In this document: positions 52,185 through 63,317 of the stretch, piece after piece
Numbering within the stretch: the stretch's first letter is position 1
Layout of the letters: the number at the start of each line of letters is the position of its first letter
Assembly: GCF_000499845.2 (NCBI RefSeq)
Contig: NC_023759.2
Span: 40,405,172-40,469,171 of the forward strand
Direction: 5' to 3'
DNA: 64,000 nucleotides
Source of the DNA: Phaseolus vulgaris
Taxonomy: Eukaryota > Streptophyta > Magnoliopsida > Fabales > Fabaceae
Made by a program: the position numbers and the translations under genes
The notes under the pieces: model-generated
Database searches by the model: none
Told to the model about the DNA's origin: nothing
What the model saw: the letters and a program-made list of their open reading frames with translations, nothing else

Positions 52185-52720
52185 GAAATAGATTAAAGAA
52201 TGTTTGAAATCTTCATCAATCTCAATTTTAGTGAATGAAATTCCAACAAGTGAATTTCTTCCTTTTAAAAGAATTAGGCGAAGGGATCCATTGACTCCAT
52301 TTCTATTTCTTGTAATGGTTAAGGACTTAGGTGGGTTAGTCAAGGAAGGTAGAAAAAAAAAAAAACTAATATCACTCATGAATGAGGCCTATGATATTAT
52401 CCCTATGTGATTCCAACATAAAAAAACATAATGGTGGTGAAAAGCATTCTTAGATTCTGAGATCAAGCTTTCAAATTAACTTTGTTGAAAGTAGGTTAAA
52501 GGGAGTAGGAATAGAGACAAACATTGAATGAGATAGTCAAAATCTTTAATCGTAGCATAATCAAAATACCATTCATTCATGTATTCTAGTTTATCGGTAG
52601 TGGAAATGGGAAAATTTAGGCTTGGGAACCATTATATATAAGATTAAAAAAAAGTTAGTTAGGTGGAAAGGAAGAAGTCAATCCTTTTGAAGCAAAGTAA
52701 CACTAATTATGACATTGATA
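52185..52720 (+). pseudogene. Decayed LINE reverse transcriptase fragment
   Basis: KSSSISILVNEIPTSEFLPF followed by RRRDPLTPFLFLVM (52204-52340) is recognisably the L1 grip region with GLRQGDPL changed to RIRRRDPL. Downstream, degenerate pieces of the thumb region can be followed in shifting frames to about 52720. The polymerase YADD segment appears to be deleted. There are many stops. Confidence 0.65.
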
Positions 52721-52759
52721 ATTGTTTGTTTTTTCGACATGTCATTGCTATATGTAATT

Positions 52760-54585
52760 TTGACATACTATATGTCCTTATTTAAGATGTCAGTGCAAGT
52801 GATTTAAATATATAGTTCTTCACCTACAAGATACATTGAACTACAATAAAACATATATTTCATTATTTTAAGGGTAATATGAAAATGGACTTGTTTTACT
52901 CACATGTTTTAAATTACATCTAATGAGTTTGACAATACAAGTTATTTGTCAATTCCTCATATTTGACAAACAAAATATTTGTTAATATTGCATGTATTAG
53001 TCAATTAAAATAAAGGTATCTTAAAAAAATATAATAAAATATATTCTTCCAAATTTTTTTAACTTTCAAAAGAATAATAATATAGAAATATAGAACGTTT
53101 CTTCATGTGAAAATTGGTAGCTATCTAATATTTTTCAGGATTTTTTTTTTGTAGACAATTGGTTCATAAAAGTTTTCATTAGGGAAAAAAATAAATATAT
53201 TTTACGTATCTATTGAAGAGAGTGATATACTATTTTACTTTCCTTGGATTCGTATCCTATAATAATTTGTGATAATACATTGTTTATTTTGTATTATTTT
53301 CCTTTTATATTTATCTTAAAGCCGTATTTATAAAAATTATGTAAATATATAAACTAAACAAAACAATTATTTGTGACTAGTTTGTTAACCCATTGCGTGT
53401 GTTAAATACACATTTCAGTTACTGTTGTGTTTATTTTTGTATTTGGATTGAAAGTACTCTTTATATTCCTTTCTATTGAATTTAGTTGCATTGTAAGACA
53501 ATTCCAGTACCAGTTTTGATCAGAAAACTAGTACAATAAGATCACGTGACCAACATAACAAGTTGGAGAAAAAAATTATACAAGTTGTTATTTGGATGGA
53601 ATTGGTGATTTGAGTTTCGTAGTCCTATATGGATCGATGAAGGAAAATAAAAACTGAAAAAATAGTATTAAAATAATTGATGAAATAATGATAACTTTTT
53701 TAATTAGAGTTGGCAATGTGAATACGTGCCGCAACACATTCCGTGATTCACACTGTGACAATGTCATGTCACGAGTATCTACTCTTTTTTCCCCTAGTAC
53801 AAAAGTAACATATAATTAATTATCTATGATTAAAATTTCTATATCTCGTAACGTACAATATGATCGGATTTCTATAGCATTGTAATTAATAGTAGTTTAA
53901 TTTCACTTTTTTTAACTAAACCAAGAGTAGTTATTTATCTCAGTATGTTAAATATTGATTCTACTTAAGATTTGATAATCTAACATTAAAAGTTATATTA
54001 ACAAGGTGACAGATCTAATTTTATTTATTTATCTATCTTTACTTGTTGAAAAGAGACAATTTAAAGCTTCAAGTTGACTTCAGTACATCTTGGACCCGTG
54101 ACTTGAATTACAGATCTTATCAACCAGTCCATACTGATAAAAAAAATAATAATTTTTAATACGTAATTAATTGTGCAGAAAATTAGAAGGAGTAAAAATA
54201 GGGAAAAGAGATATAAAAATAAAGATTAAATATGTTCTTTTTCTTTATACTATAAAGAAGTTGATTTTTATTTTTAATCCAAATTTTATATTTTTTTTAA
54301 TTAATTAACTATTGAAATGGGTCATTATCATTATTATTTTTTATCATAACAAACAAATTTTAAGCATTGACTGTATTATATTATAACATTCACGTTAGCA
54401 GTTAGCAATGAATCGGCATGAAATATTTTAATATTTTAATTCACATCGAGAATCTGTTTGTCAAGTAAAAAAATTGACAACAACACATTTCAATAATTTT
54501 CTTACTACAAGTATGAGGAGGTTTAAAGTTTTGATTATGAATGAAAATCAATTCTTTGTGTAAGTAAAGAAAGAAAAAACATATT
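52760..54585. other. AT-rich intergenic DNA, no gene seen
   Basis: Separates two LINE fragments. No coding frame, no terminal repeats and no RNA gene recognised. Confidence 0.5.
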
Positions 54586-54589
54586 TAAC

Positions 54590-55015
54590 TCTTAAAAATA
54601 AATATGCTCCTATACATTGATGATATTTTATTTATTTGTGAAGAAAAATTGCAAAATATCATAGTGTTGGAATTTGTTCTATGTTTAGAAATTACAAGTT
54701 AATATCTTTGAGAGCAAATTAAGGGAGGTTGGGGTGAATAATATTCTCTTAGATAGATATGCTGCCATTTTGAATTGTAAAAAAATGTCAATATCTTTAA
54801 CATATAGAGGCATTTCAATAAGAGAAAATTTAAGAAGAATGAGGATGAGGGATAATATAATCAAAATATAAAAAAGATATCAATGCACTTGAATGTTGAA
54901 TGGTAGAATCCTAACATTTCCATTTGCAGATAGAGTTTGCTTGATTGAATCAATTATTACTGTACTTCTTTTATTCTTTTTTATCTTTCTTCCTAACTCC
55001 AAAATTTGTGATAAA
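54590..55015 (+). pseudogene. Second decayed LINE reverse transcriptase fragment
   Basis: It opens near YIDDILFICEEKLQNI, the polymerase catalytic motif (canonical YADD-T) with Ala replaced by Ile and both Asp kept. Thumb-region words follow in broken frames, including AAILNCKKMS and RVCLIES patterns, to about 55015. Stops and shifts are frequent. This fragment starts about where the 52.2-kb fragment lost its sequence but is 1.9 kb away, so the two are probably separate insertions. Confidence 0.62.
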
Positions 55016-55229
55016 GAAAATTACAAAAATTCAAAATACAATAGAGATAGATAACAGAGAAAAAGAAAATATAGGGTGAAATGGATAACAATTTGTAAGC
55101 GCACAAAATTTGAAGGATTATGTATAAAAAAGATATAAAAAGGTTGGATGAAGCATTACTTGTAAAATGTAAATGAAAGAATGCAATTAAAAATATATGA
55201 GGATTAAAGACGCATAAACAAAAACACTC

Positions 55230-55610
55230 ATTTTAAATATAATTCGGAATTGTTTCTATAAAGAGGCTGAATATCTCCTAACGAGTATTTTTCTCTTGTG
55301 ACTCTTGACTTCTAGATCCTTTTGTTGTCCGTATACACCAAAGCTCACATTAGTTGCTAAGGGTTTCGTGTTCAATAATCCTCTCTCTTCCTCCAAAAAA
55401 TCTCTCCTATGTGTCATGGGGTCTACCTCTATTTATACTATTCTGTTGGGCTTTATGCTTCACGAGGGTTAGCGTGAGTCCAATGACCTCCTGACTATGT
55501 TTAATTATCCCTAATTTGTCGTTAGCTTTAACAAGTGTTTGATGAATAATGACTGGGAGGCTGGCTAATTATCCGAATAGTCGAATGGTCGGTTAACCAT
55601 TAATGGTAGA
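55230..55610 (-). other. Possible LTR or promoter remnant, minus strand
   Basis: A patch less AT-rich than its surroundings with a clear TATA sequence on the minus strand (TATAAATAGAGG, about 55428-55439) followed by a purine-rich leader-like stretch. This is the layout of an LTR promoter, but I could find no partner repeat, primer site or coding region. Confidence 0.3.
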
Positions 55611-56865
55611 AAGACTTGAAGAAAATATGTGGAATTGAACATGAAAAAAATGAATTGATAATAAAGGAACAACAATAAATAAATAAATAACTAAAAATAA
55701 TATTATACTTATAATTTTTCTTGTAATATTTAATTTTTAATCACATTATTTCATCTAGTATTTTGTATTTCTCTTAAATTATATAAAGTAATTTTTTACA
55801 TTATCCAAACATCATTCTATGTACGCTTTAATATGACAAACAAAACAATAATTATATGCTACATTAAAATTAATATATTTTTTCTTAGAATCATGTCATT
55901 ATTTAAAAACTAATAATTATTAATCAGGAGCCTAGAATATAGTGTATATTACGCGTTTACGGTACACTCAGGATATTTAAATAATTGTATTGGATAAGAC
56001 GAACATTACGACAAAGAGGGAAGGATAGGGAGGAATATAAGAGGGTTGAATCAAATCAATGTCTCTATGAAAACAAAAATTGTTGATTATTTAATATTAT
56101 TGCTATTTAAAAACAAGAAAAACATCTGAAACTTAATTTTCTTTTTAAAAATTAGTAACAAGAACGAAGTCTCTCAGATCGAGTGCATCATTCACAGATC
56201 TATTGCTTACTTAGCTGGAATTTGTGGGTGTCTAGAAACTCACATCTAATGGGTGCCAAATGCATTAGTTAATTGGGGGTATTGGAAGAACATTTAAATA
56301 ATCACATTTCGATATTTCGAAAAAGAAAATTCCTCCTAACACTATGACCTCCATTGTGATAACTCTATAGTACAATCCTTTAAAGTATCTTCAACACAAA
56401 TATTTGTGTGAGTTGCTTTACATTTTTTTTTATTCAAATAAGTAGCATTATTTAACTAATTTGTACCCATAAAAAATCTTTTTTTACTCAAAATTTGATA
56501 TTAGTTAAGTTAAAATACTTATATAAGTAATTATCAAAAAAACAAAATTTAAGTCTAAATTTAATTTTGTAATGTAAAATAAGTTTATAAAGTGATATTT
56601 ACAGTCATTTATAAAAAAAAAATAGCTAATAAAGAAGGTGAGGATGATTAATTTGAGAATAATTTAGAATGGTAAATGGAGCCAAAATTAGTTTTTGCAT
56701 GACAAATGGGCCGAAAAAGAGAACCTAGCCGAGGTTGTACAATAATATGATGAGTATTAATACTTTAGTAAGTGAGATGGGGAATGAAATAATGACATTT
56801 GGGTTTAGAGTTTATGTGGAGGAGAAATTTATATCATTGAGAAATTAACCAAATAAATAGTTAGA
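55611..56865. other. AT-rich intergenic DNA, no gene seen
   Basis: No reading frame or repeat stands out on either strand. Confidence 0.5.
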
Positions 56866-56869
56866 TATC

Positions 56870-57242
56870 ATCTTAAAAACTACAAAAATATTGGTATTTA
56901 AAATAATTTCTATTATTAATAAAAATTTATAAAATAGTTTCTAAATTGGTATGTAACCTTTAGCTACCAAGATTTTAGCTACTTACTACTATATATTCTA
57001 AATCAGTCTATATTAGTCTTTTAAAGACTAATTTAGAATCTAAAATATTAGTATCTAAAATCTTGGTAGCTACTTTAGATATACCAATCTAAAAACCATT
57101 TTATAAATTTATATTAATAATATAAACCACTTTAGATACTAATAATTTTTTAATCCCTAAAATAATATCTAATGTAGTCAATATAGTGACTAATTATTTT
57201 TAGTCTATAAATTTGGTTATATTAAGTTATTTTCTTGTAGTG
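56870..57242. mobile_element. CACTA-like foldback MITE, left end eroded
   Basis: The right end TTTTCTTGTAGTG (57230-57242) is the inverted CACTACAAGAAAA terminus. The element folds around a near-perfect palindrome at 57014-57032 (TTAGTCTTTTAAAGACTAA), and the words on either side (TAGCTACCAAGATTTTAG and CTAAAATCTTGGTAGCTA) are exact reverse complements. The outer left terminus is not recognisable. Confidence 0.7.
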
Positions 57243-57324
57243 ATTGTTATGCACTCCCAAACAAAACAATATGTCAATCAATTTAATATTGTGCAATTTA
57301 ATATTGTGCAATTATCTGTTAAAT

Positions 57325-57580
57325 AGAAGATGATCTCGAAGAACATGTGGATGGTTGTTATTTGGATCTTGTGGAATCATAAAAAAAATATACTTTTCTA
57401 AAATAGTGTGTCAAATTCTATTAAGGTATTTACTTTACATTTGAACAACTTAAGTGTTGGGGTTGGATAACAAATAAAAATTCTAAAACTAAATACTTTT
57501 ATTTTGACTGGTGTTTGCCTCTTTTGGTATGTCTTAAAACCTAGTGAGGTACCATTGTTATGGGGTAACTTTGGTTAGGA
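57325..57580 (+). pseudogene. LINE ORF2 C-terminal end, remnant
   Basis: MWMVVIWILWNHKKNILF, then a stop and SNSIKVFTLHLNN and a Gly-rich stretch, match the very C-terminal pattern of L1 ORF2 seen at 42540-42750 (AAIVSSIWDQRNRSIF...). At least two stops are present and no hairpin tail or target duplication was found. Confidence 0.55.
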
Positions 57581-58085
57581 GGAGAATTGATGTAGACAAC
57601 GATAGCATTAGCAATCTACACCTTGCCCATAATAATTGTATGAGTGGTGATATATTTACACCTTGCACAATAATAAACATGCACTTGACAAACAAATAAA
57701 TTAATATTTTAATTATATATAACTTATTTTTTTAATTTAAAACATTATTATATTATTATAATGGTTTGTCAAGTATATGTATTTTACTTTTTAAGTGTCA
57801 ACAAAATCTTTTCCTAATGGCATAGTGTTGTATATATGTTTGGGGGAATGGAAATGGCTTACATATATGTGTGGTTGGGGTGTTATTGAGGTAAACAAAC
57901 CATGACCAATTGGAATAGGGAAACCAAATCCATTGCTGAATATTAGTATACATGTTCTTGTACTGGATTGACTTGTTGTAAGGTATTTTGCTGGAAAACC
58001 AATACACATAAAGGTAGATGGTTAATCTAAAGATACAAATCATAACTTGCATCCAAAACGTGAAGGAAAAAGTACAGGAGATTTG
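57581..58085. other. Intergenic DNA with an unrecognised short minus-strand frame
   Basis: The 72-codon minus frame at 57791-58009 has an unusually varied, protein-like composition (GFPAKYLTTSQ, PIPIGHGLFTS) for this AT-rich region. I do not recognise it, and it has no start context, introns or neighbours to support it. It may be a gene fragment. Confidence 0.25.
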
Positions 58086-58995
58086 ATGTGAGTTGATTTT
58101 AAGATTGTTTATTTGATTAGTGACACTTTACTTAGATTTAGATTTTAGGACAAATATAAGTGAGAAGCCTAAGGAAAATTCCCACTGGACATTAACTTAA
58201 CAAGTGTTAAGTGTGAAGGTTCATTTCCATTAGGCCAAAGGAAAAACACAATTAATGGCGAGAATGAATGACAAATATAGGTGCGGAATTTAAGAAAACA
58301 CAAGGTGAGCAATACATGGACCGAATTGAATTAAAGGAAGCAAAAACAAGAACACAACATATTTTGGAATTGAAATGGAATGGAAAAGGATGAGTGAAAG
58401 GAAACTTAGGAGATATGGAATTGTGAAAGGAGCACGCCACTTGGATGGTGAATCCAAGATAAGTGTAGATGCTGCCACTTGAGAGCTCACAAGATAAGAC
58501 CAATTTAGGAGGAGAATCTCTCACCCACAATTCTAACACAATTTGTGTATAGTAACTTTACTCTTCATTCAACATATATAATACATTAGGTAGGCTTCCT
58601 ATTTATAGGTGAAGGAGCCTTGGAGAATAAGCTACAGGAGTAGGATGGGAAAAGGGAAAAAATGGACAACCATAGGGTTTGACTAAGTCAATCCCGTATT
58701 CTAGGCTTATCCTTATAGAAATTAGGTCCAAATGCCTTCAAATGGGCTAGGAACAAGCTAAAATGTTACCCACACCCCCTACTATGCTAAAGACACTTTA
58801 TTCTAGCTTATTTCTACTATTTGGACCCCTACAAATGAGCCTAACTTATTTACAACCTTTTCTAATTGTTTAAGAAGACTAGCAGGAAGAACTTTAGGTG
58901 CTCTGGTCCTTGTCCATTCCTCCTACTGATGAGGTCTTCCCTTGATTGTTGAAATGACCCTTCATAGTTGGCATCCTTGGTCATCTTCTTGTAGA
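58086..58995 (-). other. Possible LTR-type remnant, minus strand
   Basis: A block with markedly more balanced base composition. On the minus strand it has a TATA sequence (CTATAAATAGGAAGCC, about 58592-58607) preceded by some 390 bases ending at TGATACGACCC (about 58998), followed by roughly 500 bases of leader-like sequence. The layout fits a solitary LTR with TG at its start, but no second copy, duplication or coding part was found. The minus frames at 58252-58539 are by-products. Confidence 0.4.
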
Positions 58996-59047
58996 TTTGG
59001 GTCGTATCAGGATTGAACCATGGAAATGTAACAAAGGAGAATGATCT

Positions 59048-59273
59048 AGCAATTTAATGTATGTGTTGTGTTATTTGCTTTGAAACAAGTAAGGCTTATA
59101 ATGGGTTAGTGTTGTGTTGTTTGTTTTGAAAGCCCGGAAGGTATGCTTCATAAGTTTAAACTTACAGATGGTGAAGGTTTCTTGACACTTATATACAGGT
59201 TGGGACACTCCTGAAGTGTCCCTTTTTTATTCATTTAGTCTTTTGCCGGTAAAAAAAAGCAATTTAATGTATG
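59048..59273 (+). mobile_element. Very short LINE tail with exact 16-bp target-site duplication
   Basis: The insert 59064-59257 is bounded by perfect AGCAATTTAATGTATG copies at 59048-59063 and 59258-59273. It contains only 3' UTR, with a perfect 7-bp terminal hairpin (59202-59222) and the A-rich end GCCGGTAAAAAAA. Confidence 0.92.
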
Positions 59274-59369
59274 ATACAAAACTAAAGTTTTTCAAGAATG
59301 GCTCAGGCGTCTCTTTCTAATTTTGGGCCTATTCTAGCTTTGTTATAGTAAGGGGATGTGGTTAGCATG

Positions 59370-59548
59370 CACTACAAGAAAATCATGAATTAGAAACCAA
59401 TTTTAGAGACAAAAAATAATTAGTTGTTATAGTGACTAAGTTAGAGACTAAAAATATTTTTGGTTTCTAAATTAGTTTCTATTATTGTTAAATGGTTTAT
59501 AAATTGGTATCTAATTAGCAACCAAGGTTTTTGCTACCAAATTTTTGT
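59370..59548 (+). mobile_element. CACTA-like MITE, left arm only
   Basis: Begins with the intact terminus CACTACAAGAAAATCATGAA and the full run of family words (TTTTAGAGACAAAAAATAAT, TTTCTATTATTGTTAAAT, TATCTAATTAG). After about 180 bases it stops abruptly at the GC-rich copia leader. No right end was found. Confidence 0.75.
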
Positions 59549-59549
59549 G

Positions 59550-59839
59550 ACCTGGTGCGGCGGTGGTGTGGATCTGGTGCGTGAGCGATGGTGGTTGTTG
59601 AGGCACGGAGGGCGTGCGGCGTCTCTGCTCACGGACCCTAACCAGACGACGACGGTTTAACAACCGTCTCTACTCTTGGGGCGCGACACGGCAACGACGA
59701 CGGTGCTCCGGCAGCAGCGACTCTCTGTCTGGCTCCTGCTGCTGCACACGGTTCTTCTTCAAGAACTCAGGTAACTTTTTCTGGTTAGTTTCTGCTGATC
59801 GGATCTCTGGTGTGTAAACGAGCCAAAACTCTGATACCA
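59550..59839 (-). mobile_element. Ty1/copia primer-binding site and 5' leader
   Basis: The minus-strand TGGTATCAGAGT (plus 59828-59839) is the primer-binding site complementary to initiator tRNA-Met that plant copia elements use, lying two bases from the LTR. It is followed by about 280 bases of GC-rich untranslated leader, truncated at the MITE. No Gag or Pol coding sequence remains. Confidence 0.82.
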
Positions 59840-59841
59840 GT

Positions 59842-60455
59842 TGATGGGGAAAAACGCATGCGGAAGCAAAACATACAATCACTAATCAACTGCAAAAAAT
59901 AAACAACACAAGATTTAACGTGGTTCAGTAGCCAATCTGCAACCTACGTCCACAAGCAACTAATTAGGTTTCTGTTTGTTACAATTTTATTACAAATACA
60001 AAGATCTCTTAAATAGAGAATATAAAGGGAACACAATAATTAAGCTCACTTACTAAAACATGGTGTCTAGTCAGCCCAACCAAATTGGTCCTGACTTCAC
60101 ACTCAACAAAGAGCACCACTATATACGCATGTCATGCAGAACAACACGGTATTCCATTTCAAGATTTTTCACTGTGCCTAATCGATTATGCATGAAAAAC
60201 ACATAGGACTTAATCGATTATGTCCTAAAAAATAGTTGATAATCGATTAAGCATAGAACATAATCAATTAACCTCTATTTGTAGGAGGATAATCGATTAT
60301 GTAGTGTGTGTTAAAATAGACATAATCGATTATGCTATTCAGATATTCAGCATAATCGATTAGGTTCTTTTTTTAAGAGAAGACATAGTCGATTAGGCTC
60401 TTAAAAACATCGATTATGTTGTTTTTTAAGGTAAGCATAATCGGTTATGTTCATC
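59842..60455 (-). repeat. Ty1/copia LTR (5' LTR of a truncated element)
   Basis: In the element's sense the inner end is CCCCATCA, next to the primer-binding site. Probable TATA sequences lie at 60008-60016 (CTATTTAAG) and 60021-60031, so U3 is the part to their right, ending about 60455 (TTCATC, approximate). U3 carries the TAATCGATTA array. There is no second LTR in the window. Confidence 0.75.
60179..60447. repeat. Array of about ten TAATCGATTA palindromes in copia U3
   Basis: Exact copies start at 60179, 60211, 60240, 60290, 60323 and 60353. Variants are TAATCAATTA (60261), TAGTCGATTA (60386), ACATCGATTA (60407) and TAATCGGTTA (60438). Most are extended to CATAATCGATTATG. Spacing is irregular (about 20-50 bases) and the intervening sequence is not repeated, so this is a motif cluster and not a tandem repeat. 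Confidence 0.9.
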
Positions 60456-62990
60456 TTTTTTTCTAGATTTTCCAATTTTTGTTTTATATGATTTTTCCTT
60501 TGAATTTTTAGGTGTTTTTTTTGTTTTTATTCTAATTTAATATTCTGTTTGTATTTATTTTTATAAATATGAAAAAAATATTTTTTCTTACTAATCATAA
60601 TTAATAAAATACATTTGAAATTATAACTATTATTTTATTAATCTTATTCATATTATATTATTCAGAATTTAATTATATATTATAGTAATCTAAATTTTGA
60701 TTTATTAATAAGAACAGAAAATCCATTTAAATATTTAAATTCTAAAAATATAAATAATAGAATTCAATTATATATTATAATAATCTATATTTTTATTTAT
60801 TAATGTAATTATTAATTTTTTTATTAATGAGTATCCATTTTAATATTAAAAATTTAGAATAATTATATTTTTTTTTATATTACACTATTGAATTGAGATA
60901 TGATTTAAATTAAAAATATATATGTAATTACTTTTTATGAATCTTTTAACAATGAGAATCCATTTTAATGATTCAAAATTAAAAATTATAAATATTTGTT
61001 GTTATAAACATTTTAATTTTTTATACTATATCCTTTTTCATGTTAAACATTGTTAAAATTGTTATTTAATATTCAGATTTTGATGTTACTGATTATTAAT
61101 ATTCCTTTCCTATATCATAATATTCTTAAATTTTAAACATACACAAAAATTTTCTTACCCATAATAATAATAATAAAAATCATCATCGCATATGAATAAA
61201 ATACTTGATATATATATAACGTAATATAATAAAAAATAAATAATATAATACAAATTATTTTAATTAACTAAAATGTGCTTTAAATTAATTAATATTTCAT
61301 TTTTCTATTCTTTTATATACAAAGGTAAAATTGTAATCTTACAATTTACACTATTAAAAATAATTTAAAATACATATCACATCACTCACGTATTTCAATA
61401 AACTTTTCTCACACATTTACTCTAACATATTCAAATCCAAACACACTCAACTTTCTTCACATTTTCTTATCAAATCTTCACACTTTCACTTTTCCACACC
61501 CTTATCTTTTCACCATCAATCCAAACAAAACATTAGGGTTTGTTTGTTTGTTTCTAGGAGAAGAAATGGATAAATGAAAGTATTGAAGGAAAAGTTGGAA
61601 AAATAAGAAAAAAAATGTTAAAAAATCACAAAAAAATTCATTTCCATTCTTTCAAAATTTCTTTGGTGATGTGAAGAGATTTGTGAAGATATTTTTTTAA
61701 AAAATTAATTATATATAAAAGTTATGTTTTAATATAAATATAATGCTTAATATATATTGTTATATTATAATAAAATGAATAATTAAAATAATAAATAAAA
61801 AAATTAATTATTAATATGTATTTTTATTATTATTTATTAATTTTAAATTTACTTTAATTTTAAAAAAATTATAATTATTTTAAAATTATTATATCTATCA
61901 AGTCATTCACAAACTTTCACACAATCATCACATTATTTACAAACTTTAATAAACTTTTTTCACAAATCTAAACTAACCTACTCTAATCTAAACAACTTCA
62001 ATTTATTCTCAAATCATTAATCTACTCTCTCAAATCTCCTCTCCAATCCAAAAACACACGTGTCTCTTTAAAATTCCTATTTAAGTGTAATCAGTTTTTT
62101 GATATTTTTTTTGGGACATACATTTGTGTTCTCTATTTAATATACTTATTTACTTTTTACTAGAAAAAAAAGGTTATATGATTTACTATTTATGATGAAT
62201 AGGTACCATAAAATTTATTGTATACTCTGAGTATTGAACTAAATGATCATAAAAATTATGGTAACGAATTCAATTAAATTATTACTTAATGAGTGAAAAA
62301 ATGGTTTAGGATGGAATGATAGGGTTTTTTAATAAATGAGTGGCAACAAAACCTAGTTGGATTGGGAGAGTGTATCTGCACCGACACCAAATTCTTCTCC
62401 AAAAAATCTGATTAGCAATGTGCAACTTTCGGTTTTGGAGGGAAATATTATAGTGGCATCTCTTCTGTCCTACCAAATTATTGTTTCCTAAAGGCAGTTT
62501 ATGAATGTAGAGGTTGTGGGAATTCTGTGGCAGGGATGGACCCCACCACTTTATATGGTTCAATTTCTAACCAAATGGACTTCTCAATCTCTTCCTCTCA
62601 CAATGTTCAATCCTTTGACCTTCCTTTCTTTCTTTTTCGCCTTCCCCAAACGCAAACCACTCTTTCCCCACTCACTAACTCCTTTCATATTTTTCCTCAC
62701 ATTCAACGTTTTTAATTGGTTCAAGTATTAACGTCATCCCAAAAATATTATTTTCTAAAAACTAAATTTCAATTATAAAATTAATTTATAAAATAAAATT
62801 TATATTTACTTATATATCATAAAATGTTTTTTATTTTTATTAATATAAATAAAAAAATATACTTTAAATCAAATCTAATCTTATAAAATCTACTTCAAAA
62901 AAGTTTTCACATTCTTTTACAATTAGTTTTCACTAAACTGAGATATTTTTAATCAAATTACTAATTCAGGTAGATTTTTTAAAATTAGAA
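60456..62990. other. AT-rich intergenic DNA with possible MITE-type sequence
   Basis: 61380-62065 contains C/A-rich words (CACAAACTTTCACAC, CCAATCCAAA) on both sides of GGGTTTGTTTGTTTG (about 61536), with CAAATCTCCTCTCCAATCC near 62031 as a loose inverted partner of the left part. This may be a worn MITE. At 62330-62710 the composition is more balanced, with frames on both strands that I do not recognise. No gene is called. Confidence 0.4.
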
Positions 62991-62991
62991 T

Positions 62992-63013
62992 TATATATAT
63001 ATATATATATATA
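62992..63013. repeat. TA microsatellite
   Basis: An uninterrupted run of about 11 TA units. Confidence 0.85.
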
Positions 63014-63317
63014 AAATTCACTATGACTAAATCGTCATCTAATTAATGATTTTATTATTCTTTTCAGTAATAATTTAATTGAATTCGTTATTATGGATGG
63101 TTATACATATTTTTTAAATAAAAATTTTCACGTTAGACATCACTATATAATTTGAGATCTCAGTTAGGTTAACATCTTAAGTAACAACAATCTTTTATCA
63201 TCACATGAAAAGAATATTATTAAAAAAAAAATATGGGGGACTAGATCAAAACTCATATGTTAACAAAAATGATACATACATAAACTATACCTATTCATAA
63301 AGAATTATAAGAACAGA

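Noticed and set aside
52140..52379. Minus-strand frame over the 52-kb LINE fragment
   Set aside because: The plus strand carries the reverse transcriptase signature in the same place.
52185..55015. One LINE split by a later insertion
   Set aside because: The DNA between the two fragments shows no terminal repeats or target duplication, and the thumb region is present in both fragments, so they overlap and cannot be two halves of one copy.
59460..59882. GC-rich reading frames on both strands that look like a small gene
   Set aside because: The segment is directly next to a tRNA-Met-type primer-binding site and a copia LTR, so it is the untranslated leader of the retroelement. The frames are short and overlap on both strands.
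60179..60447. CRISPR-like array
   Set aside because: The repeated unit is only 10-14 bases, spacing is irregular, and it lies in the LTR of a plant retrotransposon.
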